Below are positions 1 to 13,772 of a DNA stretch of 64,000 nt, one piece after another (positions within the stretch are counted from its first letter, which is position 1; the number at the start of each line of letters is the position of its first letter). Made by a program: the position numbers and the translations under genes. Below the pieces are notes generated by a model that saw nothing but the letters and a program-made list of their open reading frames with translations, searched no databases and was not told the origin of the DNA. The stretch comes from Craspedostauros australis (Eukaryota; Bacillariophyta; Bacillariophyceae; Mastogloiales; Achnanthaceae): the NCBI GenBank assembly GCA_026770025.1, contig JAMXDE010000020.1, forward strand, positions 558,001 through 622,000, written 5' to 3'.

Positions 1-3000
1 GATGCATGCCTTGCAACAGAGATGAAGAACAACTCCAATGCAATACGCACCACGTGGTGTCAGAGTCTGAGCCACGAATGCAATGTTCCCATACACGCAC
101 AATGCCATCACCAATGCACTTACCTGGTGCAGGGCACCCCATCTTCTGCATGCTTTTCGCAATCCTCCCATCGACCCTCTTCTGGTGTCGCCTTGCCCAT
201 GTGAACAACTGGCCCGAAGAAGCGGCGTCTGCACGAGGCAACCGATCTTGGGACCAGCGTACTCCAACAACAATTGACCCCACATGACAGGGTATGTGAT
301 TAGTCATCTTCCCTCTTCCAATATCTTCTCTTCTATTCTTCCCATCGTCAGGCGTACCCCAACACGAAGCCTGCATTGGCCACAATCTTGGCATATGCCA
401 TCTGGGATCTGTGCGCATGGCCGGAGTAGGAAGGCATAATATGGCCAAGGCCCAAGCTCCAACTACGTGGCAACTGACTTGTGTACGTCGCTGCTGCGTA
501 TTCTGGTGCATGCAGAGCCTGACAGGACACCTTCCATGACTGTACCAAATGCTGATCGCTGGATGCACTAAAACACTGCCATCGGCGCGTGTGTAGAGGC
601 AGAATCTTTGCCCAGTCGCCAACAGCCAAGCTCTCGCAACCTGGGCACATTCCATGCAGACATATAGATGCGGCACATTGCTAGTCCCATGCATTGGTGC
701 CTCCTCCTCATGCTCGTAGCCTGCATCACAACACATCTCACCTATTCTAGTTGTTCAATGCTGCCAACACGGATACCCTGGGCAGCCAACGCGCTCTCGT
801 GGTATGATCGTTGCTCGTTGCATGTGACCGTCGCCGAGTTTCTGCCAAGTATTTGAACGGATTGACTGATGACAATCATGAGCCAAAAGAATCGATTCTG
901 ATGGTGCAGAGGCCATCAGCAATGAACCGCGACTGTGCTCATGGCATACCATTTCACTGTTGCCATTGCCCTCGTCATGGCACATTCGACGTGTTCCATT
1001 CTCCAATGATGCAGGTTGGGCATAAAGCCCGACGCACAGACTCGCATCAGCAATCTGACCACCACACATATGCGAATGAGCTCGGTTGTGATGTGTTTTC
1101 CTCAACTCTCGTGTCGGTTGTACTGCATCTTCTTTTGGCTGTCTATCACTGTGGCGAACTCCTCGCACAATGGACACCACAGCTGGTGCTTGAGCTTTGT
1201 TCTCCTGATGAGGTGGGGTCAGAGTTTAATAGAGATGGAGGGATTCACGATGACTGCTGCGAGGATAGACTTGAACGGCAGTTGCAAATCTTGCCGTATT
1301 CGCTTGTAGGATGGCCAGTCAATCATGAGAGCCTTCATTTCCGTTTGGTGCGCTTACATCAACTACCTTGGCCCCATGTGTTCATCCGCATCCTTGGGGG
1401 CATCGTCTGTGCTTTCTTTGTGGGCTACTGCCTGTACTTTTCTTGTCCCCACTTCCGCTTCCACGTTCTTCATGATCTTTGCTTTCAGCTTATTAGCACA
1501 ATGCTTTATTCACCTGATACATTTTCTGATTAGTCCGTCCTGGTATGTGCTGAAACGTCTTTTCCTCCAGACACATGATTATTGGCATAAGGGACACACT
1601 AGAGAACATCAGAGATTCGGTCTGGCCACCACCTGGCAATCATGTGACGCCAAGTTTAACTTGATCTACTTCCCAACTAAACCTGAAGTGACACCACCTT
1701 CAATGACCTCAAGATTCATCAATGGAATGTGGAATCGACAGAGCCATGGAATGGTGATGAGTGACATGGACACAGGAGACGTCATCGCCACATCATGGGT
1801 CATCTCCACATCAGAACAAGATTGCAGAGGTGCAATGACCAAGAGCTGTCCTTGAACGCAGCAACATGAGATACAACTCAATGAAGATAACATAGATTCA
1901 GAAGTCACTCTACCCAATCAGTGCCTTTGTTACACCAGCTCATTGCCATCTTCCTGAAAGACTTGATCTCTCTTGACGGATTCGTGTGATTTCGCTGTGT
2001 ACAATAATGGGATAACACAGCTCCTCCGCAGGCTGTTCTGACTCTTGGAGGTGGACAGAGGTGTTCAAATGCTCTCACACATGTGTGTGGATGGTCTTGC
2101 TGGACTCGTGAACACAACCACAGATGACCCATCTGGATCCTTCGAGATGGTACGTAACATTTTTGGAATTCACTCTGTGTTGATTGTTGTTGCTGAGCCA
2201 AGGCTGCTTCATCTGGAAGGAGAATAAGTTCAAAGAGGATAGGCTTGTTAGGCTTGGTGCTTTGAAGATGGTTCTGGACAAGGGGCAAATGAGGGAGGAT
2301 TCGAATTCATCTTCCATGCTGCGACCATTGAGGTTGGGATCAGCAGGGAAGATGTGAGCTGATGCATCCTGGCAGTTCACATGGAAGACGGCATGACCAG
2401 GGGTCTGTGTGGAATGGAATAACACTGTCCCTGGTAGTTTATCATTGTGCACCTGGGACGGAAAGTTGTTGCACAAGTTGCTGTTCAAGGAAATCGCCTC
2501 CTTGGCAATGATAGGTGTCTGCATTCGTTCCCCGCGCAACCTTGTGGAAAATGCTACCGACATATGCTGATGAGCATCGCGGACAGTGCCGACGTTCTGA
2601 TTGCCCATGGACCAATTTCAAAGGTTGTACATGGGGGAGAATCCAATTGGCAGTGAGCTCTTGTCATGGTCGCAAGGTCACAATCATGTTGGCTGTGGAG
2701 GATGGGACCCAGTTTGCTCAAATCCAGCCGACTTGGTGTTGCAAGGCAGTTCAAAGCCATTTCGATTGGCACTCCTTCCTTGTGGTTGTTGGAATCATGA
2801 TGATATCACCAGTTGCAGGAGTATTAGACCTTGTTTTGACATCTGGTGTCCTGAGCGAATATTGTGCATGGCACGGGCCACTGCTGTAAAAATGGTGGCA
2901 GGATGAGGAGGTGTGGCTGCAAGGAACCTTGCACAATGCCTCCTGCCTCCTCTTCTTGTTCCCGTTCCGCTGCTGCTGGAGTTGGCACGCCCTCTGTTGC

Positions 3001-5089
3001 GGATCGAATTGGTACTGCTGATCCTGATGTAATTAAGGATCCTGGTGCAGCCAAAGATATCAGGATTTGTACCAACAAAGGCACACAGTTCTTGCTGGAA
3101 CCTGTCTTCTGTTGACACCAATGGCACAATAGCCAGCAACTCTCTCCAGTTTTGTACAGACTGCACAAAAGGGTGCATGGTTGATGTCTTGGCGTGCTCT
3201 TCACAACAGGAGTAGATGAGATGATGCTGCTACTGCTGCTACTCAATCCTATTGGTTCTTCTCCAGCAACCTCCACTGTTCTGATGTCTGTGCATGCTCC
3301 AAGGATGTTGGTGGCTGGAGGTTTTGGATGCAGTTGTCATGATGGTCATGTTGTCTCTTGTGGCCACCTGCTTGCCTGCTGATGGTTGGATGGTTGGATG
3401 GAGGGAGGGGTGGACAATGCCATCTATTCGTGTATCGTGCAAGCTCACATGGGATGCTGTGAAAAGCATGGACCCAGCCTGGTAGAAGTATGATGGGTCT
3501 GTACATGTATGGGAGAGCAGAATTGATGTGAGGTGTGTCTGTGGACGGATCTTTTCCCAGAGTATACCACGCTCAGCACCAACATTGCAATACGTTGGCA
3601 GTGCATGCCAGGTTGACTACTTCCATGGGTGCATGGAAAAGTTGGTGGATGGATGGGCCAGCCCATGTGATAATGCTGGAATAGACTGTATTCCATGTCG
3701 AAGGCAAGGATGGCAACAGTCGAGAAAAACTGTCACACTCAACGCACCCTCCCACAGATCACCAGATGCAAAATGTTGAACGGATCATCCGATGTGACCG
3801 CAGCAGCCAAAAAAGCTGTCACGGCAAGTAGCAGTCCGCCCTTGACTTTGCTTCTCCTGCAAAACCAGATACGAAACACTCTTTGGCTGATCTGCACCAA
3901 CACTGGTTGTCCGATTCTCAGCAGAATGGTTTGACAGTAGAGCCCATTCTCGTGTGGTTTGTCTCTGCTCGATCCCTCAAAATGACAAATTCAACGTCTG
4001 TCCCACCACCAGGATCAGAAGTACCAAAACGTGCTCTGACGCCAGATCATGCAAACGGAACCATGGAATTGGAAAAAATGTGGTCATTTGGTACCTTCTT
4101 CCAGCCCAAATCGTGTTGCCATTTGCACAATGATGGCTGCCACAACAGGAAAGGTCAAAATCAACCGACAACCACTGACACACAACAAAGGAAACAACAC
4201 TGCCGCCACCAGTATCTTTCCGCGTCGTGCCATCAGCTCAGCAAGGGGAGAGATGCAGGTTGCGCAGGACTTTGTATTTACAAACTAAGCTTAACATTAA
4301 ATAGTAGAATATTATACAATATTTTGCATACCACAGGATAAGCCACTGTGATCCATTACATTATATAATACTGTGCTGTGTGGTATTCGCAAGTGTTGCT
4401 GTTGCTGTGAACATGGACGTGCAGGGACGCTACCACCAACGCTGTGCTGTTTGACACAACACACACACAAACGAGGAAGCACACAACAGAACCAAATCAC
4501 CAACAACGCAAGGAATCAAGGCAACACCGAATCTGCGACAACGTCACCATCCACAACATTGGATTCCATTGCCGTCTGATATCGACCGTCAAAGACGTCA
4601 TCAATTCTGTCCGCGGCGAAGACAAGTCAGCCAGGTATTTGTGTCGTAGAAGCTAGCTAAATATATCTAACCCTAATGGACAACACGAAAAATCATGTTC
4701 TAAAAATATCACGTGTTACGATGTCAAATCCGCAAAAACGTACGATTCTATCCTGAATGGGGCCGTATGTACATCATGATCGCACAACCGGGAATAGAGG
4801 GCAAGGAACAACGCTCCAGGCTGGTGAAGCACGGACTGCCCTGGTGCATCGGAAAGGGATCCGGCCGTCCCACCTTCATCATATGTGCTATGGGTTTCGC
4901 GGAGTAGCATGTCTAACGCTAATGTTACAGTTATTCCACGAAGTTATTGGTGTGGTAAGTTACAAAGGTCAGCGCAGCCATCAAATGAGTGACCAAGTGT
5001 TGGGGTGGGTATCATCTATCTCCAGAGATAGATAGAGAGAGCAACCGTATTGGCGGTGAGTCAACCGACCAAGTACGCAAGCAAGCAAT
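1..5089. other. Interval without a supportable gene
   Basis: Many medium open frames overlap on both strands here (for example 811-1533 plus, 755-1180 minus, 2075-2608 minus), but none shows a recognisable domain, a signal peptide or consistent codon bias. Their mutual overlap looks like low stop density rather than coding. A short AT-rich patch lies at about 4285-4370. An A/C-rich stretch at 4440-4560 resembles the 5' leaders of genes elsewhere in the window, but no convincing start follows it. The interval could hold an old decayed repeat; no terminal repeats were seen by eye. Confidence 0.5.
5014..5033. repeat. Perfect 8-bp-arm hairpin downstream of the cyclin gene
   Basis: ATCTATCT at 5014-5021 and AGATAGAT at 5026-5033 are exact reverse complements around a 4-base loop. 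The hairpin starts 56 bases past the cyclin stop codon, in its 3' flank. A (GA)n tail follows it. Confidence 0.6.
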
Positions 5090-6601
5090 CTAGTAATGCC
5101 CTGCCACCAACGAATCCCTGTTTATCTGATGGTAAGCCCCATCTTGCTGCACCTGAAACGCTGTTGATTCCTGGTACTGCTTCAAACCGTGGTGGTGATG
5201 GATGAGGGCGTTCTGTATCGGGTATATCTGATTGTCAACGACCAGGAAGGAGTCATTGTCGATCGTATTGGTCATCATCGGTACCATGGGCGCACTGAAG
5301 GGTGGGTTCAGCGCACATCTTTGGGGACCGGCTTGGACCGGCATAGAGTTGGCCCGTTGCAGGAGGGGGTTGTGTTGGAAGTTGTTGGGGAAGTACATGT
5401 CTGCGGCTGCAGCAGCAACTGCCGCCACGGTGGTGCTGCTGTTGTGACTGACGATGTTTTCATGACCATCGTACATCGCTGTTGGCGGCTGTTTTTGCAG
5501 TTGGTGTTGTGATCGGATGTTCGATGCGGATGGCGTGGAATGTGATGACGATGGAGTTATCTGTGACGGCGCTGGTGGCTGGACAGCCATACCCGAAGGG
5601 CATGGTATCTGCCTTGTCTGAAACTGTGACGCAGTGACGGCTGGAGGCGGTACCGGCGTCCTGGTGGTCAGCTGAACGGCATGGATGACCTGCTGCTGGG
5701 TGGCCGGAGCTATGTCCTCTCGCACCTGCTGGAGCTGTTGGGGCTGGATGCCTGCAGCGACGCAGTGCGATAACAGCTCATCCTTGTACTTCTTGAAGAC
5801 GTCGGGCGTCACATGGAGACTGAAGTTGATGCGGAAGAGGAAGTCGACCTCGAGGCCGTTCATTTCGCTGACCAGGACGCCGCCGACCTTCGAGTAGTAC
5901 GCGTTGTTGTAGTAGGCATCGTCGAAGAACTTGGCTGCCAGGAGTATCGCCGTGATGACCACTCGGTGGACATTCAGCTCAGTCAGCAGGAAGTTGTTCC
6001 TCTGGATCAGCCGGTCGATGTAGATGAGGGCAAGGATGAAGCATTCGTTCGAACAGGACGCGTACCGGTGTATTCTGTTGTTGGCAGTGTCAAAACGCGT
6101 CGAGTAGGCAAGGCATGAGGGCATGTGCATGAAGTGAAAGGAAGCGGTTCAGATGTTGAGTGGAAGTTCAGTTGAGGTAGCGCACGTGCAGTGTCGGCAT
6201 GGCTGCAGCAAGGTGTAGCACACGTTCAGGCTTCGGAGGCACTCTTGAAGAAGCAGGCAGAGCATTTGCTGATCATCTCCAGATGGCAGTAATGAACGAC
6301 GACATGAGGCACCAACTGATGATTGGGAGCCCGATTCGGATATCCGCACGGTTGTTGCTCATCATCTGATCGAGGCCTCCTCACGCAAGCATTCATCATC
6401 ATGTTCATAGTGGTTCCTTCCTTACCTTTCCAGATACTGCTGAATTCCAATTCCAGGCGCCTTGAGTGCGTGGAACTTGCTAATTTGCCCTGGGTCCGTC
6501 TGCGCGTGGCTTGCATTGGTGCACACTAGTCTGTCCAGGACTGCCGCCAGTATCTTAACAATGGCCAGACCTTCTGCGGCTTGTTGTGGTGTCGCTTCCA
6601 T
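5090..6601 (-). CDS. Pho80-like (P/U-type) cyclin, two exons
   Basis: Regulatory cyclin expected to bind and activate a cyclin-dependent kinase; the family is linked to phosphate signalling and cell-cycle control. I assembled it from exon 1 at 6426-6601 (58 codons plus AG) and exon 2 at 5090-6074. The intron (6075-6425) has a GTAAG donor and a CAACAG acceptor and splits an Arg codon. The 386-residue product has the helix-1 motif [18 protein letters not shown], then [20 protein letters not shown] and the [12 protein letters not shown] stretch typical of PF08613 cyclins. The second half is a long Q/P/S/H-rich tail with no known domain. An in-frame stop lies nine codons upstream of the ATG at 6601, which supports this start. 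Without the splice, exon 2 reads upstream into a false N-terminus. An A/C-rich leader lies upstream on the minus strand. Confidence 0.85.
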
Positions 6602-9600
6602 TTGTTCAGATTCGGACGTGGTTCAAACGCCGGAGTCTGGTTTGTCACCTCTCCCTCTGTCTCTCGCCGTGATCTTTGTCTGGTGCAGATCAATCTTGAG
6701 AAGTTCGCAGTGTTGCCAAAGGTCGACGGCAGGGACGTGGTATGTAGGATGCGATTGGTGATGCGGGTTGGAAAAGCTGCCGGTTGTCCTGTTTTGATGG
6801 AATGGATGTGCCCGTAGAAGTGTTGGTAGATGCGTGCCGTGTCTGAGTATGTGCAGATGTGCTTGCACGGGTGCGTCGGTTCGTTCTCTTTCTTTGCCGC
6901 TTGGGCTGCTTATTGCTGCTGTTTCATTGTCTGTCTTATCTGATCTTGATCTGTCCTCTCTCTCTCTCTCTTCGTGCTTCTGTTTCGGTTTGCTTTGGGG
7001 GCGCTGGTGCTTGCTTGGTGCTTCTTTGGTCTATGGGTCTATCTTGTGTAGGGTACAGTGGTGTCGCGCGCTTGATATCCGTGATAAGTCTGTGCTTGTA
7101 TGGTATAGCAGATCTGTCAAGGGGGCTGTATGGTATCATGGGGTTCAATTGGATTGCAATTGAAGTGCCGACAAGAGGTCGGATACATGGCGCGAACAGC
7201 AAACACGGACGTGTTTGGGTTTGGAATGTATCGCGTAGTGTATTGGTTGTGAGCAAAAGATATCAGTGATGTGCAGAATAGTGCAGTACAAGGTAGGTGT
7301 TGATGAAGATGAAGACATGCGATTGAAGGGGGAGGGGGCCAAAGGTGGTGTTGGGAGAAGGTGAGATGGGAACTTGTGTTGGGGTGTAGTACCGATAGGT
7401 TTGAAAGGTGGGGTGGTGTTGGTGGTGACAAACGCTGGTTCGATAGGCGGATGGACGTAGGCATGGATGGCTTGTTGCTGAGAGATGGATCGACTCATTG
7501 ACTTGGGACAGGGAGGGTAGCGGCGGGAATGCTGAAGGAGATGGTGTGGCTGTGACGAGGTCTTCTTTGCGATGTGCTGGACCAGCTGGCCTGCGTCCAC
7601 AGTTTCCGTGTATTTCGCAGGCGGCTTTGTGCTCTTCCTGAACCTGGTGTGCTGGCTACACTTCCCGTGTGCACATCGCATCGTTGCTTGAGACGTTGAT
7701 GATCCTGCTGCTGCATGTGGATTGTGAAGGATTGGCTCTGCACAGCAGTCGATGTGGCTGGTTGCTTGGATGGAGATGTCCCATGGTGATGCTGGATCAA
7801 CCTGCACGGCGACAACCTCATCCTCGGTCTGCCTCCCACACACGATTCGTGATTCGGAAATTCCGCGTTCTGATTGATCATCATCTTCCACCGACCATCA
7901 CCGACCACCACAGACATCCACCCTCTTGTCCACACCCAAGGGCATCGTTTGATCATGGCCACTGCGTTCTCCATCCATCCATCCACCCATCCGTTTGTGT
8001 GGATGTGTCACCCTCGGCGTTCTTTGCTGCCTGCAGCTCCAGCTCTTGGTTGGCAGAGCTTGGCGAGATCGTGTTCGTATCTTGTTGAGGCCAGCGTTTG
8101 ATGTCTCTACTTGCGATCAACGCGCCCCATTCACCATACTCGGAGAGCTGTGCTTTCCCACTTCAGTGGGATGAGAACAAATTGCTCAAGCCGTAAAGCA
8201 ACGTGGAATTGCCGAATCGAGCACCCCCGATCTCCGAAAGAATCCAATGATCGTTTAGATCATGCCCATTTGCTTCCACCTCGATTCCACCTCTCAAGTT
8301 TCAGGATGCCGTTGCATTGGGCCATCATCGTCGTTGGTATTGCTTACCGTTCTGTTATGTGCTGCTATGTGCTGTTATGTTGCGTTTTAATGCGTTATGC
8401 TTCGTCAGGTTCTATTGTGCTGCGTTGATCCGATGAACTGTGACGGGATGTGATGGGATGTGATGTAATGGTAGAGGATGCGGAAGTGGATGATTGGTCG
8501 TGTGTATGTATACTTGTTGACGCTGTCGACTTCTGGAATGGGAGGATTGGAGGAGGAGAGTTCAAGAAGCAATACTCGCGGATGATCGGTGCGATATCAG
8601 TATGGTAGATGTGGTTACGGATGCTTCCCTCTTCAGCGACTGCGTGAGTCTGAGCATGTGCGTTGCGCGATCGTTTCCTTTTGTGGTTGACGCAGAACAC
8701 CGGAAGACAGAATCGACGCAAAGAAGAAGAAAGAGGGCACAGCTGGATCGATGAAGTGATGAGAGGGATCAAGGGGGAGAGAACGCAACAGAGAGGGTGA
8801 TGAGCCACCGACGAGGAGGGAGATCGATCCCAGAAACAGAACGAAACCAAGCGGAGGAAGTCGGAGAGGAAGAACAACGACGCCACCAACCAGAGAGACA
8901 GAGAGCCACACCGAACCAGGAACGAAACGGCATCAATCTCGGCAACGCCACGACACCCAACAAGGGTCAGCGCAACCACGAACAACACAGCACGAGTACC
9001 GCGAGCTCCGCTCTTGCGCATCATCGGCCGCCGAAGACCATCACCACACAACACCCGCAAAGCCGACGTCAACACGAGTGCGAATGCCCACTCGAAAGTC
9101 TGTCCTTCCATCCGGATCTGCTCCGTGATTTTGTTCGTTGAAGAGGCCTGTTCGTGCTTTTTGGTGATTTGATCGAGAGCGGCTTGGTTGGGTGTCTGTC
9201 TGTCTGGTTCCTTTGTCCTCTTTGGTTGGCTGTTTTGCGTGTCTTGTCGCCCAGGCACCATCCCGTGAGGCCTCCAGAATCTGCATGACGCCGACAAAGA
9301 AGACGGAGGCAGAGAGATGCCGAAAACGCCGCATTTGCGCCCAGCGACATCGATTCCAGCGAAGAACACGCAAGGAGCAGAAAGCAATCGAACATTCCAT
9401 CGTCTTCCATCGTGACGACTACGTGTACAATTCTGACCTTCGGCAGATGACATTGGCTGTTCGGCGACGCGACTCGTGGTACAGCTCCTACGCGTACCCA
9501 AAGCAGACACGCCCAATGGTGTTTTCACCTGTCCAGAGATTTGATTGGATGCCCCGTGTCGCAAGAAGTATCACACCACATGTGAGAAACGACAACAGCC

Positions 9601-11253
9601 ACGCAAATACGCGCAGAACTTCCAGGCCAGAACAATTCTGACATCGTGTCTCCCCAGAACCGCAACTCGATCCCTTGGCTGACAACCGCAAAATCTGGAG
9701 ATCGGGCGTGTCAAGTGGCGCTGGGGAAAAGGATCGCGGAAATTGCCGGTAGTTTCTTCGTGCGAATCAAGCACAGCCAACCAAAAAGTGCTGCTGGTGT
9801 GACAGGCATCACGAAGAGAGAAGAAGCGCCTTCGATCGCGGATCACACGAACGTTGGCAGAGATTCGTTGGCGCCAAAACAAGACCAATCATCTCAGGGC
9901 GACAGGGAGGTTTGCGGAAGTGCAACATTCGTGTGCACTCCAAGGCACCCGTGATTTGTGCTGCGCCCAACTTCAGAACTTTCACTACCACATGACATGA
10001 TCAAGAATAGGGTACGACCACAATCATGGAATAGTGTGCAGCCGTACAAGTGCGTACAGTATATTGCATTGCATGACATTAATATAATAGAATAGAATAC
10101 TATAGAATAATAGAATATGTTCTATTGCATTGAGATGCACCATGCACCATCGTTCGAAGACGTCTTCATCAATGGCGCAAGACTGCAAGAATGCATCAGA
10201 TCCTTGTGACTTGTAGAGATTGATGCTTGAAATTTTGTTAAATCCATTGCCCCAACTTCGGCCAGTTTGAACCTGTATCCTATTGTACAACACACATCTA
10301 CAGTACTATGCTCATACGTGCAGAACAGATTCCTTTCAGATCGAAGGAGGTTCTTGTGTTGCAGCTGCCCTCCAATCCGCACGATTCAATGCGGTGCAAT
10401 GCGGTGCAATGCAACGGCCCACCAGAACAGTTCTCGTCCTGCCATGCTTCATCAAACGGCTGTTGCGAACTGCCTGTGTACTCTCGAATCAGAACCCACA
10501 GTGACGACTCTGTACTCCATCCTTGTTCACAATCGACGTCATCAAGATCGCTCTTCTTGTTCGGTGCGATCACTCTTCGGCTTCGTGTACGAAGCCATCC
10601 AGAAGCATCCCCTTCCGCAAAGGCGATCCAATCTCTTGTTTCATCCCCGCAGAGAGATATCTTCAGCGCCAATCTACTCTCTGTAGTCGTAGCGTGATGA
10701 CAAAGGTTGTGTCGGATGAAGGTCTGACTGATTTGATGACTCAGCCGACCACCGTGAAGTGACGCATCCACAAAACACACATCAAGAAACCGACACATGA
10801 CGAAGAACAAGTCATCACCAGTGAAAGCACCTTCGGCAAATGAATGGGTGTGGAGTCGATGGATCCTGATGTTGGGTGATGGGTGTTGTTGAGGACAACA
10901 CCTGACAGAGGGACCGCGGCCTGGATACGGTCACCTTCCGTTGCCAATCACCTCCGTGCGGGTACAGACAGGACCCCATCTCAACCATCACCACCGGATC
11001 GCCGCTGCATTCCGCAGCATTGAATTCTTCAGAAGTTCGATCAAACAAGGACAAGAGGCCTCCGGCAGATCCTCAGCATCCTTCTCCAAAAGCGAAACAA
11101 GGCCAATCCCAATTCCAATTCCAAACCTGAGGGTTGAATTTGTGAGACGCTGTCGTCGACGATCGCCGCCACAAAATCCCAAACACTGAGATCAGCACTC
11201 GCTCCGCGCACAGTCACGCACGAATACCATACCAAACAACGAGCTATCCTAGA
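6602..11253. other. Long interval without a supportable gene
   Basis: About 6.6-8.0 kb is A/C-rich on the minus strand, the composition of gene leaders here, so it probably contains the cyclin promoter and 5' UTR. A (CATC)n microsatellite sits at about 7972-7992. An open minus frame at 8395-9564 lacks an ATG at its edge, overlaps open plus frames and shows no family pattern. AT-rich (AATAG)-like sequence occurs at 10081-10120 and a GTGCAATGCG tandem at about 10384-10415. From about 10.95 kb the plus strand becomes A/C-rich, consistent with the ThrRS leader. Confidence 0.5.
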
Positions 11254-12166
11254 ATGAAGCTGATCTCCGCCAACATGCTCGCGGTCATCTCTTCACTGAG
11301 CCTGCGAAGCGCCAGGGCCTTCGCGCCTTCCGCTCTGGTGAGGAACGCTGCGAGATCGACCGCCACGCCATTCCTCGCCAACAACCGCGTGGTAGCATCC
11401 ACCCCTCGCCTCTACGCCACCGTCGCGCCGGAGACAGTAAAGAAGCAGGAGGAGGAGGTCAAGCCAGAATTGCCCACCAACGACAATGACGAGGACTTGC
11501 TCAAGATCCGCCATTCTTCGGCTCACGTCATGGCCATGGCCGTGCAGAAAATCTTCCCGGAGGCTCAGGTCACCATCGGTCCATGGATCGACAATGGATT
11601 CTACTACGACTTCTACTTCCCGGAGACCATCGATGAGGAAACCGGAGAGACGGTGCCAGGCCGCAAGCTCTCCGATCAGGACCTCAAGAAGGTCAAGAAG
11701 GCGATGGACAAGATCATCAGCAAGAATTACCCCATCACGCGCGAGGAGGTCACGCGTGAGGAGGCCATCGAGCGCATCAACGCCATCCAGGAGCCCTTCA
11801 AGATGGAGATCCTCGAGGGCATCAAGACCGAACCCATCACCATCTACCACATCGGTGAGGAGTGGTGGGATCTGTGCGCCGGTCCTCACGTTGAGAGCAC
11901 GAACAAGATCCCCAAGAAGGCTGTGCAATTGCAGAGCGTCGCGGGTGCCTACTGGCGCGGTGATGAAAAACGTGAGATGCTGCAGCGAATTTACGCCACG
12001 GCGTGGAAGGATCCCGTCCAGCTCAAGCAGTACAAGAAGATGCTCGAAGAGGCCAAGAAGCGTGACCATCGCATGCTGGGAAAGAAGCTCGACCTGTTCT
12101 CCATCCAGGTGCGTACGAGAAGGATATCACAACATGAAAATGCGTGCTCCCGTGTCTGCGTCTGTG

Positions 12167-12204
<38 letters not shown>

Positions 12205-13772
12205 TACGAACATGACGAATATGCACGATGATTCTGCATCCCAGATACTTATTGGACGATGAGTTGTAGCCGTCGCATTTGAATGAGCGCCATGAGAAAT
12301 GTTCCTTTTCGTTTGGTGACCGGCTTGTATGTCGCAGGCCATCGGCAACGCATCATCATACACATGGGATGGCACCGCAATGTTCATGGCTACACGCGAT
12401 TGCAAGAAGCGAACCACCCACTGATGCCTCAACTCACTCCGCAAGTATCCTATCCCTTCCACGGCTGCAAAATGCTCACAACAAAACGACGATGACGACA
12501 AACGCATACATGAATTTACCCATTTTCGCATTGACTCGTCCACGATGGTTTCAATGCGTTTCACAGGAGGATGCTGGTGGCGGCCTCGTGTTCTGGCACC
12601 CAAACGGTTCCAAGATCCGTCGTCTTATCGAAGATTTCTGGAAGGATGCTCACGTCGAGGACGGATACGACATCGTCTACGCACCGCACATTGCCAACGT
12701 CAACCTCTGGAAGACGTCCGGTCACTTCGACTTTTACTCGTCCGACATGTTCGATCAGATGGAGGTGGAGAACGAGCAGTACCAGATCAAACCAATGAAC
12801 TGCCCATTCCATTGCCTCATGTTCAAGGACGAGCTGCGATCGTACCGTGACTTGCCAATCCGATGGGCCGAGCTGGGAACCGTGTACCGTTATGAACGTT
12901 CCGGGACGCTGCACGGGCTCATGCGTGTCCGCGGATTCACCCAGGACGATGCTCATATCTTCTGCCTTCCAGAACAGCTCGAAGATGAGATCGTTGCCGT
13001 CCTGGATCTCACGGAGACCATCCTCACCCGATTCGGATTCGACAAGTACGACATCATGCTCTCCACACGACCGGAGAAGTCCGTCGGCGGAGATGAGATC
13101 TGGGATGCCGCCACAACTGCGCTGGAAGGTGCCCTCAAGACCAAGGGTTGGGAATACGGCATCGACGAGGGCGGTGGTGCATTCTACGGACCCAAGATCG
13201 ACGTGAAGATCCGCGATGCCATCGGCAGACAGTGGCAATGCTCCACTGTCCAGTGCGACTTCAACCTTCCAGAACGTTTCGGACTGGAATACATCAGCGC
13301 TGAAGGTAACAGAGAACAGCCCATCATGGTCCACCGTGCCATCTTCGGATCCTTGGAACGCTTCTTCGGCATCCTCATCGAGAACTGTTCCGGAGACTTC
13401 CCGCTGTGGTTGGCCCCAACCCAGCTCAAGCTCCTTCCAGTGACCGACGCAGTCAATGACTACTGCCAGGAGGTCGCCAAGAAGGCAGCGCGTGCCGGAA
13501 TCCGCGTCGAGGTGGACCGCGGCACGGAACGTCTCGCCAAGCAAATCCGGAACGCCGAGCAACAGCGAGTCCCCGTCATGGCTGTCATTGGTATGAAGGA
13601 GATGGAAACCGGAAAGCTCGCCGTGCGAAGTCGCAAGCTCGGCGACCTGGGCTCCTTCGTCGTGGAAGACCTTGTCGCGGAGATGGCCGACTGCGCCGAG
13701 GGTGCCGTCGAGCTCACCAAGATGGGTGAGGTCGAACCACCAAAGCCGAAGGAAGAAGCCAAGGCAGAGTAG
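11254..13772 (+). CDS. Threonyl-tRNA synthetase, plastid/cyanobacterial type
   Basis: Class II synthetase that charges tRNA-Thr in the plastid, and possibly also the mitochondrion. Exon 1 is 11254-12108, the intron 12109-12566 (GTGCGT...CACAG) and exon 2 12567-13772, giving 686 residues. The start carries a signal-like segment and an AFAPS motif at residues 22-26. The editing domain keeps HxxxH (H87, H91) and the CAGPH motif. The catalytic core shows [25 protein letters not shown] (motif 2), [15 protein letters not shown] and PLWLAPTQ (motif 3). An anticodon-binding domain follows. The N-terminal TGS domain of E. coli ThrRS is absent, as in cyanobacterial enzymes, and the sequence opens directly with [18 protein letters not shown]. 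This supports plastid ancestry. The last residues are a K/E/P-rich tail. Confidence 0.95.
12168..12204 (+). repeat. (GAT)12 microsatellite in the ThrRS intron
   Basis: A pure trinucleotide array inside the intron. It keeps both strands open and creates false frames of poly-Met, poly-His or poly-Ser. Confidence 0.9.

Noticed and set aside
811-1533. 240-codon plus-strand frame
   Set aside because: Overlaps an equally open minus frame, with an H/C-rich translation without domain pattern.
6149-6349. Frame directly upstream of cyclin exon 2, in the same phase
   Set aside because: It is intron sequence. The true upstream exon at 6426-6601 supplies the conserved first cyclin helix and splices cleanly.
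7145-7891. 248-codon minus-strand frame upstream of the cyclin
   Set aside because: The cyclin start at 6601 is preceded by an in-frame stop, so this is not its N-terminus. The composition is leader-like.
8395-9564. 389-codon minus-strand frame with hydrophobic segments
   Set aside because: It begins with TTG, overlaps open plus frames, has A/C-type leader composition in parts and shows no recognisable domain.
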